Below, in pieces: positions 51,465 to 59,532 of a stretch of 64,000 nucleotides of DNA (position 1 is the stretch's first letter; the number at the start of each line of letters is the position of its first letter). The translations under genes were made by a program, and so were the position numbers. The notes below the pieces were generated by a model. The model ran no database searches. It was not told the origin of the DNA and saw only the letters and a list, made by a program, of their open reading frames with translations. Where the stretch lies: NCBI GenBank assembly GCA_964422415.1, contig CAYRBI010000011.1:5924-69923 (forward strand). The letters run 5' to 3'. This DNA comes from OLB16 sp964422415. Lineage in GTDB: Bacteria; Hinthialibacterota; Hinthialibacteria; OLB16.

Positions 51465-52992
51465 AGCCATACCACTCACGCTTGCGATCCTTGAGATTAG
51501 CCAAGACATTGATCGTGGTGTTGACGTTACTGACAACCTGAAAATCAAACATGCCCACACAGATAAAATCAGCCCCGTTTTTAAAGGCCCAGCTAAACCC
51601 ATCTTCAGGACCGATAGCACCCGCGGCGAGAATCTTGTAGGCCATGACAGGAATTTTCGTATTCTCGACAAATGCCACATCCTTTTCTGGAAAGAGGCAG
51701 AATATGTTATCGTGAAACTTATTATGGTCGGGAGAACTCTCGCCGGTGACCTCGAAAGGAACCCGGTTCTCAATAGGATGTGCCGACCAGTAATTGTCAT
51801 GGTGGAGGGTTTTCATGTAGTAATCGCCAGTAATTCCTTGCTCCTCGCACATAATTAAAGTGTCAACAGTATGGGCGCCCAAACCAGCCACATATCCTTG
51901 ACTCCGTATCTTCTCCATCATCTGGGCAAGGATATCAAACTGTTTATCCTTCGCCAGTGAATCGCACAAATTGCCATGAATCTGAAGGATATCCGCCCCG
52001 GCATCAATGGCTGTGTTGATTTCTTTGAAGTAGTCGTTTTGCTTCCTGTCGGCTCCCACTTGCGAAATGACGATAATTTTTCCACCAGTAACTTGTTTGT
52101 ATTTCTGAAGCACTGGATTTGTTGGAAAACCAATATTGATGGCATTGATACCGGCCTGTTCAGCCAACAGCAATGTTTCAAAGATCTTCTTCTCCGTGTT
52201 GTAGGCCATGGAAAGCGCCGGCACATAAATCAGATCGCGCGAGTGAGCCCAACCCCCAATCATGTTTCCACCAATAACCAGCCGGCTAATCTCAAATTTT
52301 CCAATCTTACCCTTTGGTAGTTCCCCGGCAAGGTCCGTGATGGCCGGGATGGTTAATTTCCTGGTCGCCCCGGAAAACCCATCAACCCCCCTTCTCTGAA
52401 CCTCTTTGGCCGCCCCATATCCCATAATTCCCAACACGGGAATTGTGGAAAGATGTTTGAGCGCCTCGCGCCGTGAGTTTACCGGGACAACATCCGGTCC
52501 AATGCTCTTTCCTCTCATAAAAACACCGATCAGTCCATAGAGCCCATACCCCTTTTCCCTGACAAGCAGAAGCACCACTAATGCGAACGCCTCCACGACA
52601 TTTTTGTTGACCAGATAGACACTCCCCTCTGAACCTTCGTAATATGCCCCCCCAAAAGGTGGATATGCAAAATAATAAAGCGCTAATAGGATTATGCCGG
52701 AAACGGCCGCACATCGTATTGCAATCCCAATGAACAGCGCCAACCCTATCAGGGTCAAGCCGTACATATTCAGCGGGTTGACCACAGCCATGGCCGTTTC
52801 GGAGGATGCCATCCAATGATAAAAACTTGACAAGGGCCCACTGGCACTTTCGAGATACCCTTTGGCGGTCCACTGGGCCGCGGCCACCTTCGACACTCCT
52901 TCATACATAAAATGCCAGCCTATTGCACACCGTAGCAGCGTAACAGCCCATTTTTCGCAAATATATCCTGTGTTTTTTGAACTAGAGGCCAT
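51463..52992 (-). CDS. DoxX membrane domain fused to a Tat-type aldo/keto reductase-like TIM barrel
   Basis: 509 residues. Residues ~10-155 contain four hydrophobic helices and the DoxX pattern (RCAIGWHFMYEGVSKVAAA; ALYYFAYPPFGG). Residues 172-195 read SRREALKHLSTIPVLGIMG, a twin-arginine signal motif in the middle of the protein. The C-terminal ~300 residues (about 215-509) look like an aldo/keto reductase-type TIM barrel: FEISRLVIGGNMIGGWAH, LLLAEQAGINAINIGF, GADILQIHGNLCDSLA, AGLGAHTVDTL. The cofactor-binding Tyr and His were not located. This suggests fusion of a DoxX gene to a Tat-exported oxidoreductase. AAAGG precedes the ATG. The stop codon comes from repeat copy D. Confidence 0.78.
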   Translation of the reverse strand: MASSSKNTGYICEKWAVTLLRCAIGWHFMYEGVSKVAAAQWTAKGYLESASGPLSSFYHWMASSETAMAVVNPLNMYGLTLIGLALFIGIAIRCAAVSGIILLALYYFAYPPFGGAYYEGSEGSVYLVNKNVVEAFALVVLLLVREKGYGLYGLIGVFMRGKSIGPDVVPVNSRREALKHLSTIPVLGIMGYGAAKEVQRRGVDGFSGATRKLTIPAITDLAGELPKGKIGKFEISRLVIGGNMIGGWAHSRDLIYVPALSMAYNTEKKIFETLLLAEQAGINAINIGFPTNPVLQKYKQVTGGKIIVISQVGADRKQNDYFKEINTAIDAGADILQIHGNLCDSLAKDKQFDILAQMMEKIRSQGYVAGLGAHTVDTLIMCEEQGITGDYYMKTLHHDNYWSAHPIENRVPFEVTGESSPDHNKFHDNIFCLFPEKDVAFVENTKIPVMAYKILAAGAIGPEDGFSWAFKNGADFICVGMFDFQVVSNVNTTINVLANLKDRKREWYG

Positions 52993-53112
52993 CTTGTGAA
53001 TCTACCTTTCAGTGGAGGTTTTTTCCACATATGACCGGGCGTTGCCGGGCAAGTCACCAAGAGTCATATTGAACTTCTCAAACTCTTCTCTGTCAACCAG
53101 AGGCTAGCGACT

Positions 53113-53263
53113 CAGTGAATCACTCGAAGTCTTGTTCGAGCCATGGATTCCCGCCTTCGCGGGAATGACGATTTCCGAGGGATTTCGCCTATTTTGTCAT
53201 TCCCGCGAAGGCGGGAATCCATAGCGCTTACAGAACAAAGAGTTATTCAACGGGCTGTTAATA
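53113..53263. repeat. MITE-like palindromic element, copy E
   Basis: Two complete arms: GCCATGGATTCCCGCCTTCG and CGAAGGCGGGAATCCATAG, inner GGGAATGACGATTTCC and TTTTGTCATTCCC, ends CAGTGAATCACTCGAAG and GAGTTATTCAACGGGCTGTTA. It fills much of the 456-bp gap between the divergent DoxX and ApbE genes; the rest of that gap shows nothing definite. Confidence 0.85.
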
Positions 53264-53448
53264 CTGTCAACCATGTCTCTGAGCCTCTATCAACCTTGTG
53301 TCCAGTCCAAATACGCCGATAATTCTCCAAGAAATGATGGCATACAATTTCTGGATATACATTCTACCTTGCCCCATTTTCCAAAGTGGCCCGTTCTAGA
53401 TAATGGTCCTTGAGAGTGATTCCTGTATTCGGAAGAGGAATATCGTTT

Positions 53449-54435
53449 GTGCTCATGTGCCTCAACTTCATATATAAATTCTTCCGGCGGACCCGGACAG
53501 TCAGTTTTACCGGGAAGGTGATGGGCACCTCTTATCATATTACTGTGTGCAGGTTGCCCAAGAAAATGACACCCGGGTTTCTGAAGGATACGGCTGATGC
53601 CGCACTGAACATGGTTGACAGGAAAATGTCCATCTTCAGAAATGATTCCGAACTGAGCTGTTTTAACCAGCATACATCACAACAACCTTTCACCATGAGT
53701 CCTGAAACAGCTGAGGTATTTCGAATTTCGCGGCGGGTTAGCGAGGAATCTGACGGAGCCTTCGACATCACCATGGGACCGCTGGTCAATGCATGGGGCT
53801 TTGGCCCGGAGAAAAGACCGGGAGACCCTGATGAAGCGACGATCGCTGCGCTGCGTGAACGGATTGGGTATCAATGGGTGGAGATAAACGGCGACGACAC
53901 CCTCGTGAAACAACGCCCGGATGTGTACTGCGACTTATCCGCCGTGGCGAAAGGATATAGTGTAGATAAAGTGGCTGAAGCATTCGACCGGCTGGCAGTT
54001 TTCAACTATCTTATCGAGGTCGGTGGGGAAGTCTGTACGAAAGGTGTTAATCCAGATGGACAAGAATGGCGTCTGGCCATCGAGAAACCGGTTGAAGAAG
54101 GACAGAGCCCTCAACAGGTGGTTGGTTTGTCTGGTGTTTCAATGGCTACTTCCGGTGACTACCGCATATTCCGGGTGAAAAACGGCCGACGCATCTCTCA
54201 CGAAATTGACCCTAAAACCGGCTGGCCCATCACGCATAATCTCGCTTCAGTCAGTGTGATCCATGCATCCTGTGCATGGGCCGATGCTTATGCCACGGCA
54301 TTAATGGTACTCGGCCCAGACAAAGGCATTGAATTTGCTCAAAAACATCACCTTGCGGTATACCTGCTCATCCGTACACCCTCCGGTGAATACATGGTTC
54401 GCCAGAGTCCAGAGTTCAATCAATTTACGAGATAG
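53449..54435 (+). CDS. apbE: FAD:protein FMN transferase (ApbE family)
   Basis: About 329 residues. ApbE attaches FMN covalently to Thr/Ser of target redox proteins in the periplasm, using FAD and Mg2+. Family motifs: KVMGTSYHITV at the N terminus, DGAFDITMGPLVNAWGFG (about 110), DLSAVAKGYSVDKVAE (about 165), IEVGGEVCTKG, and KTGWPITHNLASVSV with AWADAYATALMVLG at the metal site. A weak hydrophobic start (VLMCLNFIYKFF) could be an anchor; no lipobox is seen. GTG 53449 fits the GGAAGAGGAA site best; ATG 53455 and TTG 53410 are alternatives. Targets for flavinylation are not evident in the window. Confidence 0.88.
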   Translation: MLMCLNFIYKFFRRTRTVSFTGKVMGTSYHITVCRLPKKMTPGFLKDTADAALNMVDRKMSIFRNDSELSCFNQHTSQQPFTMSPETAEVFRISRRVSEESDGAFDITMGPLVNAWGFGPEKRPGDPDEATIAALRERIGYQWVEINGDDTLVKQRPDVYCDLSAVAKGYSVDKVAEAFDRLAVFNYLIEVGGEVCTKGVNPDGQEWRLAIEKPVEEGQSPQQVVGLSGVSMATSGDYRIFRVKNGRRISHEIDPKTGWPITHNLASVSVIHASCAWADAYATALMVLGPDKGIEFAQKHHLAVYLLIRTPSGEYMVRQSPEFNQFTR

Positions 54436-54499
54436 TGACTTCTGTACAATCCGAAGGGCCTGTCCGCTGGTTTCCCGTCAGTTCCCGTTATAGCTGATT

Positions 54500-55939
54500 T
54501 TACGTTTCGATGAAGATCCGCTCAGTGGCGGCCAGACATTCGTTCAGCTGTTCGGCCCGATGACGGTCAAGTTTGGCCGGGTTGTTCCCCGCTAGAGCTG
54601 CGGCGCGTGTCTGGGCCATCATTGTTGTATCGTGACTTCCAGTGGCCTGCCAGGAAGCCAGCGGTCCCCGCACAGCTAGCGCGGGTATGAAATACTCATC
54701 CGACCGTAACCGCTCCAGTGTGTGGGACTGTGTCAGGTAAGTTTCGCCCTGTGGGCCAATCTGCTTGATCAGATTGGCGGCAATACTGTCCGGGGTTACT
54801 TCAATGCCCGCCGCCAAGCGGCGGCACATGCCGGCGATTTCACTGTCCATCAGTAGTTGTTCATCGCTGCAAGTCATTCCGGTGGCGAACATTCCGCAGT
54901 TGACGACTAGATCATGACCAGCGCCAACAGACGCCATCAGGCTGAAAGTCTTCTCCCATGCATTCTGCTCATCATGCGCGTGATTGTCGGAGTTGGGTGC
55001 GGTGGTGTGCGAAGGAACACGATAGAACCGCGCAAGTTGCGCGGCGGCAATACGGCAGATCGTTGTCTCAATCGAGCCGACCAAGGCCGCCCCGGAGCGC
55101 ATGTCGGTCGTTGTCCATGAGTTTGCATACAGTAGAGGGTGACCTGGTTTTAGCAGCTGGATCATGGCCAGGCCGGAAAGGCATTCAGCATTGTTCATCG
55201 TTAACAGTCCGGCTAACGTATAGGGAGCGGAAACACCCGCGTTTGGCTCCGGAAGAATGGCCATCGGAACTACGGTTTCCAGCGTATCGAGAATTGCTTT
55301 ACAGACATTCTCTTCCCAGAAAAGCGGGCTGGTCGGAGAAAGTTGACTAATGCCATAAACATTGTTTTCGAAGTTCCCCGCGAAGACAGTGCGCAGCAGT
55401 TCGATGCAGCCGCGATTGATTTTCTCGTTGTCAGTCGAAAAGAAAATCGGCTTGCGGCTATTTGATGCACATGCGGCCACGGCGTACAGTAGCGAGGCTT
55501 TGGGATGGGCGCCATCTTGCGGCATGACCGGAATACCCAGCATATCGATCTGTGGCAATTGCTCACAAAGCCGTGCGAAACGCTCTACATCCGCCACACG
55601 CGAGTAGCGTGTTTGTCCGTTACCGGAATCAAGCCAGAACACCGCATTGTGCCCGGCGGCAATTCTCGGGGTACCATCGCCCAACACGAAGGCGGACCGG
55701 CCTTCACGATCAAACACCTCAATTTGCGGTGGAATACAAGCGAGAGTATCTTCGAGTACGGTCTGCGGAAAGCGCACTGTCCTGTTATCCAGATCCACGG
55801 GCAACCCCTTGGATTTCAGCCGGTCCAGCATGAGCGGACTGTGTATTTTAACACCACAGTTGGCCAGGATATCGATCGTGGTAGTATGAATGTTGCTTAT
55901 GTCCGATTCGGACAGGACCGTCATTGTCGACAGTTTCAT
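54500..55939 (-). CDS. MttB-superfamily methyltransferase-like protein (no pyrrolysine)
   Basis: 479 residues, matching the trimethylamine methyltransferase (MttB) superfamily along its whole length: LDSGNGQTRYSRVADVERFARL, LLTMNNAECLSGLAMIQLLKPG, NSWTTTDMRSGAALVGSIE and GHDLVVNCGMFATGMTCSDEQL. The frame contains no in-frame TAG, so this is a non-pyrrolysine member; known ones such as MtgB demethylate glycine betaine or other quaternary amines and pass the methyl group to a corrinoid protein. No corrinoid protein gene is next to it. It is downstream of the SSS symporter and isomerase genes on the same strand, separated from them by repeat copy F. Confidence 0.85.
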   Translation of the reverse strand: MKLSTMTVLSESDISNIHTTTIDILANCGVKIHSPLMLDRLKSKGLPVDLDNRTVRFPQTVLEDTLACIPPQIEVFDREGRSAFVLGDGTPRIAAGHNAVFWLDSGNGQTRYSRVADVERFARLCEQLPQIDMLGIPVMPQDGAHPKASLLYAVAACASNSRKPIFFSTDNEKINRGCIELLRTVFAGNFENNVYGISQLSPTSPLFWEENVCKAILDTLETVVPMAILPEPNAGVSAPYTLAGLLTMNNAECLSGLAMIQLLKPGHPLLYANSWTTTDMRSGAALVGSIETTICRIAAAQLARFYRVPSHTTAPNSDNHAHDEQNAWEKTFSLMASVGAGHDLVVNCGMFATGMTCSDEQLLMDSEIAGMCRRLAAGIEVTPDSIAANLIKQIGPQGETYLTQSHTLERLRSDEYFIPALAVRGPLASWQATGSHDTTMMAQTRAAALAGNNPAKLDRHRAEQLNECLAATERIFIET

Positions 55940-55999
55940 GACTGTTTCTCTCCCTCAGCGCCTTAATGAAAATGCTCGTCCAGATCCTGTCTCGCGGTC

Positions 56000-56130
56000 T
56001 GTTGAGAAACTCGTAGTTCTTTCGGCACCGTGGATTCCCGCCTTAGCGGGAATGACGATTTCCAAGGGATTTCACTTATTCTGTCATTCCCGCGAAGGCG
56101 GGAATCCATGGTGATGCCCTATTTCAACAG
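56000..56130. repeat. MITE-like palindromic element, copy F
   Basis: The cleanest copy: left CTGTTGAGAAACTCGTAG, arms CACCGTGGATTCCCGCC and GGCGGGAATCCATGGTG, inner CGGGAATGACGATTTCC with ATTCTGTCATTCCCGCG, right GCCCTATTTCAACAGGTTGC. It lies between the stop of the isomerase-like gene (56142) and the start of the MttB-like gene, with little other space. Confidence 0.88.
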
Positions 56131-56141
56131 GTTGCTATTGA

Positions 56142-56960
56142 CTACTTCACTTCAGCAAGATATTGCCGCGTCGCACGCAACGACTCAGCATGGTCGGGCC
56201 ATGCGGGAGAGTATTCCAGGCCGAATGTTCCGGTGTAGCCACTCTCTTCGATGCGCCGGATAATCCCGGGATAATTCAACTCCCCACTCATCAGCTCATG
56301 CCGGCCAGGCACGCCGGCACTGTGGAAATGGCCGATCACATCGAGATTCTCCTCGATGTTGGCAATAACACTGCCTTCCATAATCTGCATATGGTACACA
56401 TCATAGAGGAGCCGCAGGTGGGGACTGTTGATGGCGCGGACGATGGCGGCGCCCTCGCCCGATGAATCGAGGAAGTAGTTGAAGTGATCAGTCCGCGTAT
56501 TCAAACACTCGAGGAAAAGCACGAAGTCATTCTTTGCCGCGATGACGGTAGCCTCCTCCAACGCCAGTTCGAGATTACGCCGCATCTGATTGCGCGAGAG
56601 CCCCGGTTGCAGATTACCAGTACAGGTGATCGCTTGACGGCAGCCGCTAGCCTTGGCGAAAGCAATAACCTCCTCCAACCGTGCAAGGTACTTCGCCCGG
56701 TCAGCCGCGCATACTGGTGCCCCTCCAAGACCACCATCCGGCGCGTTGACGACCATATTGTTGACCGTGACACCGGAAGCGGTGCAGGCCTGCTTCAGTG
56801 CGATTGCGTCCTTCGCCCCACTGGCGCAATCAACGCCATTGAAAGTTCCATCATGAAACCAGAACTCCACGCAATCGAAGCCGCAGGCCGCGATCTTCGC
56901 AATCCGTTCCACATACGGTAAATCAGTAAAGACCATCTCCAGACAAACATCCAGTTTCAT
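56142..56960 (-). CDS. Sugar phosphate isomerase/epimerase-like TIM barrel (hydroxypyruvate isomerase type)
   Basis: 272 residues. AP endonuclease 2/xylose isomerase-like fold: start MKLDVCLEMVFTDLPYVERI, FDCVEFWFHDG (strand with Glu), LFLECLNTRTDHFNYFLDSS, LRLLYDVYHMQIMEG (metal ligand Asp, His), IGHFHSAGVPGRHELMSGEL and TGTFGLEYSP at the end. This pattern of Glu/Asp/His metal ligands matches hydroxypyruvate isomerase (Hyi) and related epimerases. It lies 42 bp downstream of the symporter gene, which suggests catabolism of the imported compound. The exact substrate cannot be told. Confidence 0.88.
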   Translation of the reverse strand: MKLDVCLEMVFTDLPYVERIAKIAACGFDCVEFWFHDGTFNGVDCASGAKDAIALKQACTASGVTVNNMVVNAPDGGLGGAPVCAADRAKYLARLEEVIAFAKASGCRQAITCTGNLQPGLSRNQMRRNLELALEEATVIAAKNDFVLFLECLNTRTDHFNYFLDSSGEGAAIVRAINSPHLRLLYDVYHMQIMEGSVIANIEENLDVIGHFHSAGVPGRHELMSGELNYPGIIRRIEESGYTGTFGLEYSPAWPDHAESLRATRQYLAEVK

Positions 56961-57002
56961 CGTATTCCTCCATTAATCCTTATTATTTTGGGCGCCACGA
57001 CA

Positions 57003-58730
57003 CTACCAGAACCAGTAATAGAGCCAGGCAAAGATTCCACCGATGATCAACCACCAGAACCATATGCTGGAATACCAGATCTCTCTCTCGCTCCTGGGCA
57101 GGTGGAGCATCGATTGATCCCACATGCCTTCACTGACCTCTCGATTTCTTGTGCACAAGACAACAATCGCCAGTACAAAGGATGCGAGAACCAATAACGC
57201 GACCGCTGATGCGCTGAGACTGGTGATGGCGATGATTGGAATTGTCAGAGTAACACACCAGCAGATTTGACAGCTCGTAGACCACTCCTGTGATAAAATG
57301 AACAGCAACATGACCGCAATCAGGTAGACGCCGCCAGCCCAGATCAAAGGGTTTTGTAGTGCAGGAGGAAGAAGAGCCGGGTATGCCATACCGAGGAACT
57401 TGAGCAAGAAGGTCATGGGCACTGTCGCGATTGAGAGCCAAAGACACGCCAACGCTCCTCGTTCTTTGGCTTGTTTCCACAAAGCTCCGCCGATAAAAGT
57501 AACCACCGCGGGAGCCGCCATCGGGGCCCAGATATCTTGGCAATAGCGGTACATGTTCTGCCAGTTCATGACCACCGGCGCCATCAATGCTCCGAAGAAC
57601 AGAGCGATGCCGCCGGCCCATTTTCCAAACCGGACAAGTTTTTCCTCGGACCAGTCCTTACCGCGGCTCCGGCGGATAATGTCCAATGTCACGATGGTGG
57701 ATGTCGAATTGACCAACCCGGATACCGTAGACATGATCGCGCCCAACACGGCGGCCACCACGAGACCCCGTAAACCAGCAGGTACCACCGCCGCGACCAT
57801 GCTGGTGTAGGCCTCATCGGCTACAGTGAGTTGCCCAAGTCCTTGTTCCTCTCGCATGGTGTAGTAGATCATGCCGGGGAAGCAGGTGGCCAAGGGTATA
57901 ATCATCGAGATTGCGGCGGCTAGCAGAACTCCCATCTTTGAATGCCATTCATTCTTCGCCCCAAGGCAGCGTTGGTTGATAAACTGGTCGGTGGCGTAGT
58001 ACCACGTGTTAGTCGAGAGGGCTAGAATGATCAGAGCGGTCCAAGGGACATTTGGATCAGCCGCCGGCCGGATCAGGTGCGCTCGATCTCCCGTACCGAG
58101 GACCTTGGCAAAATCCCAGTCTATATACGACATGCCAGCGAAGAAGACATATACACCACCCCCAAGAAGAAGCACACACTGGAAGACATCGGTCCATGCA
58201 ACAGAAGCCAGGCCGCCATAGATTGTGTACGCCCCCGTGGCAATGGCGATGATCCATATGGCCAGGTATTCGTTCACACCCCAGAGTTGCTTCATGGCAA
58301 ATCCAGCCGTATAGAATACCAGTGCGAAATTCGCCAAGACATAACTGGCAACGGTCAACCAGGCATAGGTGGTGCGGGCACGGGGACCGTAGCGCAGTTC
58401 GAGGTACTCCGGCATCGTTGTGATACGGTGGCGCATATACAACGGTACAAACAACCAAAGGAATATCGAGAGTGCAGGAAATACCATCCACTCCCAGTTC
58501 ACAACTGGTATCCCCAGGCTGTAGGCATACCCCATCTCACCAACAAATTGCTCCGAACTGATTCCAGCTGCGATTATAGAAAATCCTATCGCATACCACG
58601 GAAGCGTGTTTCCCGCACGGAAGTATTCATTTATAGTCGATTTTTCCCGCCGTCCCACCCAGAATCCAATACACAGGGTGATCACCATGTACCCAAGGAA
58701 GAATGCCAAATCCCATCCAGACCAGTTCAC
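57003..58730 (-). CDS. Sodium:solute symporter (SSS family)
   Basis: 575 residues with about 14 hydrophobic segments. SSS features: the early FRAGNTLPWYAIGFSIIAAGISSEQFVGEMGYAYSLG block (sodium- and substrate-binding helices), ALSTNTWYYATDQFINQRCLGAKNE, and VVAAVLGAIMSTVSGLVNSTSTIVTLDI. Homologues in polysaccharide-using bacteria move sugars such as glucose, galactose or myo-inositol. The GTG start at 58730 is preceded by an AAGGAC site. It is the first gene of a leftward unit with the isomerase-like gene, and likely imports what the secreted glycosidases release. Confidence 0.92.
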   Translation of the reverse strand: MNWSGWDLAFFLGYMVITLCIGFWVGRREKSTINEYFRAGNTLPWYAIGFSIIAAGISSEQFVGEMGYAYSLGIPVVNWEWMVFPALSIFLWLFVPLYMRHRITTMPEYLELRYGPRARTTYAWLTVASYVLANFALVFYTAGFAMKQLWGVNEYLAIWIIAIATGAYTIYGGLASVAWTDVFQCVLLLGGGVYVFFAGMSYIDWDFAKVLGTGDRAHLIRPAADPNVPWTALIILALSTNTWYYATDQFINQRCLGAKNEWHSKMGVLLAAAISMIIPLATCFPGMIYYTMREEQGLGQLTVADEAYTSMVAAVVPAGLRGLVVAAVLGAIMSTVSGLVNSTSTIVTLDIIRRSRGKDWSEEKLVRFGKWAGGIALFFGALMAPVVMNWQNMYRYCQDIWAPMAAPAVVTFIGGALWKQAKERGALACLWLSIATVPMTFLLKFLGMAYPALLPPALQNPLIWAGGVYLIAVMLLFILSQEWSTSCQICWCVTLTIPIIAITSLSASAVALLVLASFVLAIVVLCTRNREVSEGMWDQSMLHLPRSEREIWYSSIWFWWLIIGGIFAWLYYWFW

Positions 58731-59138
58731 GATAAAGTCCTTATCTCAGGGAATAAAATATATCAGCTATCCATCCAAAGAAGTTTCGTCAAATCGTTCC
58801 TTGATCTTAATAACTCTGTTTGAAGAGATGAAAGCAGGCATATCATTTATAACGTTGAGAACTGTTTAAAAGGAGACCATCTCTTCCCCCACACAAAGGG
58901 TGTATCATCCATATCAACCGTGAACAGCCAGTTATTGTCTGCCTGGCACAATAACTCTAAGCATGGCAAGGTTGGGTAAGGATCAAACCATGGTCAAACC
59001 CCAGAGGTTATATCGAGGACTGATTTCATATTTCCTCGAATTCATGGAACCGGTTGTTGCCCCCTCTCAATATTTCAACATCAACTGAGAAGGATAGCAC
59101 CAGGTGTGAATTACCCGTTTGCGGGTCTCTTGTATATG
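58731..59138. promoter_or_regulatory. Upstream region of the symporter unit
   Basis: 408 bp between the cupin stop and the symporter start. The AT-richer part next to the symporter (58745-58775, with AATAAAATATATC) could contain its promoter, but I could not pick a convincing -35/-10 pair. Nothing else definite is seen. Confidence 0.35.
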
Positions 59139-59528
59139 TCACAGATCCAACCTTTGACCCGTGCGTCCATAATCATCATCATACCGTACCTGGTCTTCCG
59201 GGGTCCACTCTCCAAAGGAGACAACCAGCATCCTGAACTCCCTTTCCTCTGCCCAGAACCGGTGTTTCATTCCCGGAGAGAGGATGCACTCCTCATGAGC
59301 TTTGGGGCGCGAGACCTTCCCATCCACTTCGAGATATGCACCATCATCAAGGAAATGAAATAATTCTGTCCGGACCTGGTGTGAATGAAGGCTTGCCCGC
59401 CCTCCCGGTTTCACATGGGTCAAGTCGACTGAACAGGGTTGGTTACGAACCACCATGTGGATATCCCCCCATGGGCGGATGGATTGGATCGTTCCCTTCC
59501 CACCTCGCGGGTCATTGATTTGATTCAT
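59139..59528 (-). CDS. Cupin protein, mannose-6-phosphate isomerase type II-like
   Basis: 129 residues forming a single cupin. The metal motif is ASLHSHQVRTELFHFLDDG (His, His, Glu) and the second motif is LSPGMKHRFWA. The C-terminal EDQVRYDDDYGR is typical of the cupin domain of type II phosphomannose isomerase/GDP-mannose pyrophosphorylase proteins, which also occurs alone. It starts four bases after the large glycosidase stop, so it is translated from the same message. It may isomerise or sense a sugar phosphate; not tested. Confidence 0.85.
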   Translation of the reverse strand: MNQINDPRGGKGTIQSIRPWGDIHMVVRNQPCSVDLTHVKPGGRASLHSHQVRTELFHFLDDGAYLEVDGKVSRPKAHEECILSPGMKHRFWAEEREFRMLVVSFGEWTPEDQVRYDDDYGRTGQRLDL

Positions 59529-59532
59529 GATC

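Noticed and set aside
54500..55939. Possible pyrrolysine-containing MttB
   Set aside because: The family resemblance is clear but the frame is continuous with no internal TAG, so it is the non-pyrrolysine type.
33990..56130. Insertion sequences around the repeats
   Set aside because: No transposase or integrase reading frame was found in the window; the elements are too short to code.
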